NCBI GenBank assembly: GCA_902775835.1
Contig: CACYNZ010000170.1
Location: 1-8,024, forward strand
Direction: 5' to 3'
Length of the DNA stretch: 8,024 nt
DNA from: an uncultured Eubacteriales bacterium
GTDB lineage: Bacteria > Bacillota_A > Clostridia > Christensenellales > Aristaeellaceae
The position numbers and the translations under genes are program-made. Below the pieces are notes generated by a model, which made no database searches, was not told the DNA's origin, and worked only from the letters and a program-made list of their open reading frames with translations. Below are positions 5,641 through 8,024 of the stretch, piece after piece (position 1 is the first letter of the stretch; every line of letters begins with the position of its first letter).

Positions 5641-6381
5641 ATGTGCAAATCCTGGACCAGCTCATACCCCATCCTCACATCCAACTGTGACCTCGCCGGC
5701 GCCTGGCGTCCCAGCGCCATCCTGGAAGCATGCCAGGAAGCCGCAGGCGTGCACAGCCATCAGCTGGGCGTAGGCCGCCTGCAGCTGATTCATGACCGTA
5801 TTGTATGGGTCCTCATCCGCGGCGAAGTGGAAATGGACCGTTATCCCCGCATCGGTGAAACCGTCGAGATCGAGACATTTCACCGCCCGACCCGCCACTG
5901 GTTCTTCCCTCGCTACTTCCGGATCCGCAGCCAGGAAACCGGTGAAGAACTCGGACGCTGCGGAAGCATGTGGATGCTCCTGAATCTTGACACCCGCAGG
6001 TCTGTTCCCCCGGGATCCGTTTCTTCAAGAATGCCCGACAATTCCGATATGGAACCCACCCTGGACCATCTGCCCATCCAGGTCCAGCCGCTTGCGGCTG
6101 ACCCTGAGATCATACCCTATGTACCGGTTTATTCGGATCTGGACGTCAACGGCCACGTCAACAACGCGCGCTACATGGATCTGTGCTGCAACGCGCTGGG
6201 CATTCACTGCATGGAAAGCATGCAGCTGAAGCATTTTGCCATAAACTATCACGCGGAGATCCGGCCGGATCAGGACATCAGCCTGCTTCTGCGCAGAGAG
6301 GACAACCGTTTTTCCTGCACCGGTATGCGGGACACGGAAGCGTGTTTCGATATCTGCGGGGAACTTGCGCCCCGTAACTGA
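5641..6381 (+). CDS. Acyl-[acyl-carrier-protein] thioesterase
   Basis: The enzyme hydrolyses acyl-ACP, freeing fatty acids from the type II synthase. The 246-residue product is a tandem hot-dog protein of the FatA/FatB-like bacterial family. The first repeat (about 5-125) contains CDLAGAWRPSAILEACQEAAG and WVLIRGEVEMDRYPRIGE. The second (about 155-240) contains the catalytic segment SDLDVNGHVNNARYMD. D168, N170 and H172, together with E206 (INYHAEI, 34 residues after the histidine), match the spacing of the D-N-H-E catalytic residues proposed for plant FatB. Start: the frame is open upstream to 5542, but ATG 5641 fits the family N-terminus and follows AAAGG by 10 nt. The predicted promoter start near 5611 also favours it. 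The gene diverges from the operon carrying plsC and converges on mutY with no terminator between. Its chain-length preference cannot be read from sequence. Confidence 0.9.
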   Translation: MCKSWTSSYPILTSNCDLAGAWRPSAILEACQEAAGVHSHQLGVGRLQLIHDRIVWVLIRGEVEMDRYPRIGETVEIETFHRPTRHWFFPRYFRIRSQETGEELGRCGSMWMLLNLDTRRSVPPGSVSSRMPDNSDMEPTLDHLPIQVQPLAADPEIIPYVPVYSDLDVNGHVNNARYMDLCCNALGIHCMESMQLKHFAINYHAEIRPDQDISLLLRREDNRFSCTGMRDTEACFDICGELAPRN

Positions 6382-6389
6382 TAAACCGG

Positions 6390-7448
6390 TCAGACCCGGC
6401 TCAGCAGCTCCCGCGCACGCCTTTTTGCCGCCTTCATGGCGGTGGGGATGGGCAGTTCCTCCATCTCATCAGCATCCGCCCAGCGGCAGGCGTCCACATT
6501 CTTTCCGCTCACATCCGCCGAAAACAGCCGCATTTCCCATATTCTGTGCGTGAACACATGCCTGGCTTCACCTTCCTCCCGGACAATCCGGCAGTCAAGG
6601 TGGAGCTTTTCCTTTATATAGGCCTCTGTTTCCTCTGCCGTCATACTCTGACCTTCCAGCATGGGAAATACCCACATGTCCGACAGAAGGCCTTCCGTTC
6701 TCTTCTGCATGAGAACCGCCCTGCCGGAGGTGATGATCATCACGGTGCACGGAACCACGGTTTTGGGCCGGTCATGGCTCAGCACCGGATAATTGCCCGC
6801 GTCCCCGGCCTCACATGCCGCGCATACCTGAGCAAGCGGACAGGAACTGCACAGCGGCTTTCCCACTTTGCATACCATGCTGCCCAGGTCCATGACCGCC
6901 TGATTGAAATCCCCGGGCCGGTCTTCCGGCACCCATTCCTGGGCTTTCTCCTCGATCATCTTTCGGCCTTTTCCCGTGTCCGCGGTTTCCTGCATGCGCA
7001 GCATCCGCGCAAAAACACGGACGGCATTCCCGTCCACGGCAGCCCGGCGTTCCTGAAACGCAATGCTGGCCACGGCACCGGCCGTATAGGTGCCGATTCC
7101 CCGAATGCTCTTCAGTGCATCATAGGTGCGCGGCATGCCGCCGTATGCATCGATCATCTGTCGGCTGCCCGTCCAGAGCATTCGCGCCCGCCGATAGTAT
7201 CCGAGACCCTGCCATGCCCTCAGGACCTCCTCCAGTTCCGCATCCGCCAGCGTCCGGATGTCCGGAAAGCGTTCCAGAAACGAATTAAAATAGGAAAGCA
7301 CAGTTTCAACCCGGGTCTGCTGAAGCATGACCTCTGACACCCAGATCCGGTAGGGATCTCGGTTCTCGCGCCATGGCAGCGACCGCCGATGCACGTCATA
7401 CCACGCCAGAAGCAGTCCTGCCACGGATGCCCCATCTTCCATACGCAT
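6390..7448 (-). CDS. mutY: A/G-specific adenine DNA glycosylase
   Basis: MutY removes adenine mispaired with 8-oxoguanine, preventing G-to-T mutations. The 352-residue protein has the full domain set. The HhH-GPD glycosylase includes LPWR (24-27), SEVMLQQTRV with catalytic E39, and the helix-hairpin-helix IRGIGTYTAGAV with Y121. It also has VDGNAVRV with catalytic D139 and N141. An iron-sulfur loop has the exact pattern C193-x6-C200-x2-C203-x5-C209. A C-terminal NUDIX-like domain (about 232-350) carries F299-T300-H301, equivalent to the FSH loop that recognises 8-oxoG. Length is normal. ATG 7448 is preceded by GGGAGG with a 6-nt gap; a second ATG at 7442 would be too far. It is transcribed alone, from an extended -10 promoter close upstream, toward the thioesterase gene. 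Confidence 0.95.
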   Translation of the reverse strand: MRMEDGASVAGLLLAWYDVHRRSLPWRENRDPYRIWVSEVMLQQTRVETVLSYFNSFLERFPDIRTLADAELEEVLRAWQGLGYYRRARMLWTGSRQMIDAYGGMPRTYDALKSIRGIGTYTAGAVASIAFQERRAAVDGNAVRVFARMLRMQETADTGKGRKMIEEKAQEWVPEDRPGDFNQAVMDLGSMVCKVGKPLCSSCPLAQVCAACEAGDAGNYPVLSHDRPKTVVPCTVMIITSGRAVLMQKRTEGLLSDMWVFPMLEGQSMTAEETEAYIKEKLHLDCRIVREEGEARHVFTHRIWEMRLFSADVSGKNVDACRWADADEMEELPIPTAMKAAKRRARELLSRV

Positions 7449-7472
7449 GTCTTTCCTCCCTTTCTCCCATGG

Positions 7473-7481
7473 ATTGTACCA
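7473..7481 (-). promoter_or_regulatory. Predicted mutY extended -10 promoter
   Basis: On the minus strand TGGTACAAT gives an extended -10 (TG-N-TACAAT, TACAAT at 7473-7478). No good -35 exists at 16-18 bp, consistent with extended -10 dependence. The predicted start lies about 18 nt upstream of the mutY ATG, just before the GGGAGG ribosome binding site. Confidence 0.5.
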
Positions 7482-7522
7482 TATTGCCTACATTTTCAGT
7501 TCTGCGGAATTATTTGTTATTT

Positions 7523-7604
7523 TGAGAATTTTCGAGATTTGTAGAGAAAGTATGAGAATTTTTCACATTTACCGGAATTTAAGCCTGTTTTCTCCCGCAT
7601 TTTC
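7523..7604. repeat. 10-bp-phased GAGA and A/T tracts upstream of the groESL promoter
   Basis: GAGA begins at 7524, 7534, 7544 and 7554, exactly every 10 bp. The decamer TGAGAATTTT occurs at 7523-7532 and again at 7553-7562, a 30-bp period. A/T runs continue at roughly helical spacing toward the -35 (about 7567-7570, 7576-7582, 7588-7591, 7600-7604). Phased A/T tracts usually bend DNA and can act as upstream activating curvature. No gene occupies this spacer between mutY and groES. Confidence 0.5.
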
Positions 7605-7607
7605 TGT

Positions 7608-7636
7608 TTGCATATCCGGCGCAAATGGGGTATAGT
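7608..7636 (+). promoter_or_regulatory. groESL promoter (sigma-A type)
   Basis: TTGCAT (7608-7613) and TATAGT (7631-7636) are separated by 17 bp. The predicted start is near 7643, immediately before the CIRCE operator, the classic layout for an HrcA-repressed chaperone operon. Confidence 0.8.
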
Positions 7637-7647
7637 AGCACCGTAAA

Positions 7648-7985
<338 letters not shown>

Positions 7986-8004
7986 GATAAAGGAGTGAAG
8001 CCAA

Positions 8005-8024
8005 ATGGCAAAGCAGATTAAATA
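8005..8024 (+). CDS. groEL: Chaperonin GroEL, first codons only (cut by window end)
   Basis: ATG at 8005 follows AAAGGAG (7989-7995) with a 9-nt gap and lies 19 bp after the groES stop. The six complete codons read MAKQIK, with the next codon beginning TA, matching the common GroEL N-terminus MAKQIKY/F. Only position, ribosome binding site and these residues support the call, but the groES-groEL order is nearly universal. The encoded chaperonin would form the double-ring folding machine partnered by the GroES upstream. Confidence 0.9.

Noticed and set aside
7524..7557. GAG repeats read as a TRAP- or HutP-type RNA-binding array
   Set aside because: The GAG triplets are 7 nt apart, not the 2-3 nt (TRAP) or about 4 nt (HutP) I know of. 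They also lie upstream of the groESL promoter, so they are probably not transcribed in that sense.

Overview
The window is a compact stretch of bacterial chromosome carrying core housekeeping genes. It most likely comes from a moderately GC-rich member of the Bacillota (Firmicutes), in the Clostridia or a related class. The evidence is the IspH-ribosomal protein S1 fusion (a firmicute, mainly clostridial, trait as far as I know), a HutP-family protein next to cytidylate kinase, strong AGGAGG-type ribosome binding sites before nearly every gene, and a CIRCE/HrcA-type groESL promoter. I cannot fix the genus. I see no mobile elements, CRISPR array, tRNA or rRNA.

Layout from left to right. Positions 1-574 (minus) hold the first ~191 codons of purC, with its own promoter and a leader hairpin. 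Positions 720-1367 (minus) hold thiN, thiamine pyrophosphokinase. A strong intrinsic terminator (1401-1432) follows the large ispH-rpsA fusion gene at 1446-3464 (minus). Positions 3465-3715 are a leader/promoter region, followed by an intrinsic terminator (3716-3756) that closes a minus-strand operon of hutP-like (5068-5493), cmk (4379-5044) and plsC (3759-4382). This operon shares a divergent promoter region (5494-5640) with a plus-strand acyl-ACP thioesterase gene (5641-6381). The thioesterase gene runs head-on into mutY (6390-7448, minus), with 8 bp between the stop codons. An A/T-rich spacer of about 250 bp separates mutY from the plus-strand groES (7701-7985) and the first codons of groEL (8005 to the window end). 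That spacer carries the groESL promoter, a perfect CIRCE operator and a 10-bp-phased A/T/GAGA pattern.

Functional links: PlsC and the acyl-ACP thioesterase act on acyl chains for phospholipid synthesis and acyl-ACP release. Cmk supplies CDP/dCDP, which is also upstream of CDP-diacylglycerol. IspH ends the MEP isoprenoid pathway and is fused to the translation factor S1. PurC and ThiN serve purine and thiamine cofactor supply, MutY repairs oxidative mispairs, and GroES/GroEL fold proteins under heat-shock control.

I did not find a new multi-gene system. The points most worth a second look are: a near-perfect internal Shine-Dalgarno/ATG at the IspH-S1 junction that could release a free S1 protein; a HutP-like protein that appears to lack two of the three metal-binding histidines of HutP; thiN placed directly behind a strong terminator with no visible promoter; and phased GAGA/A-T repeats upstream of groESL.
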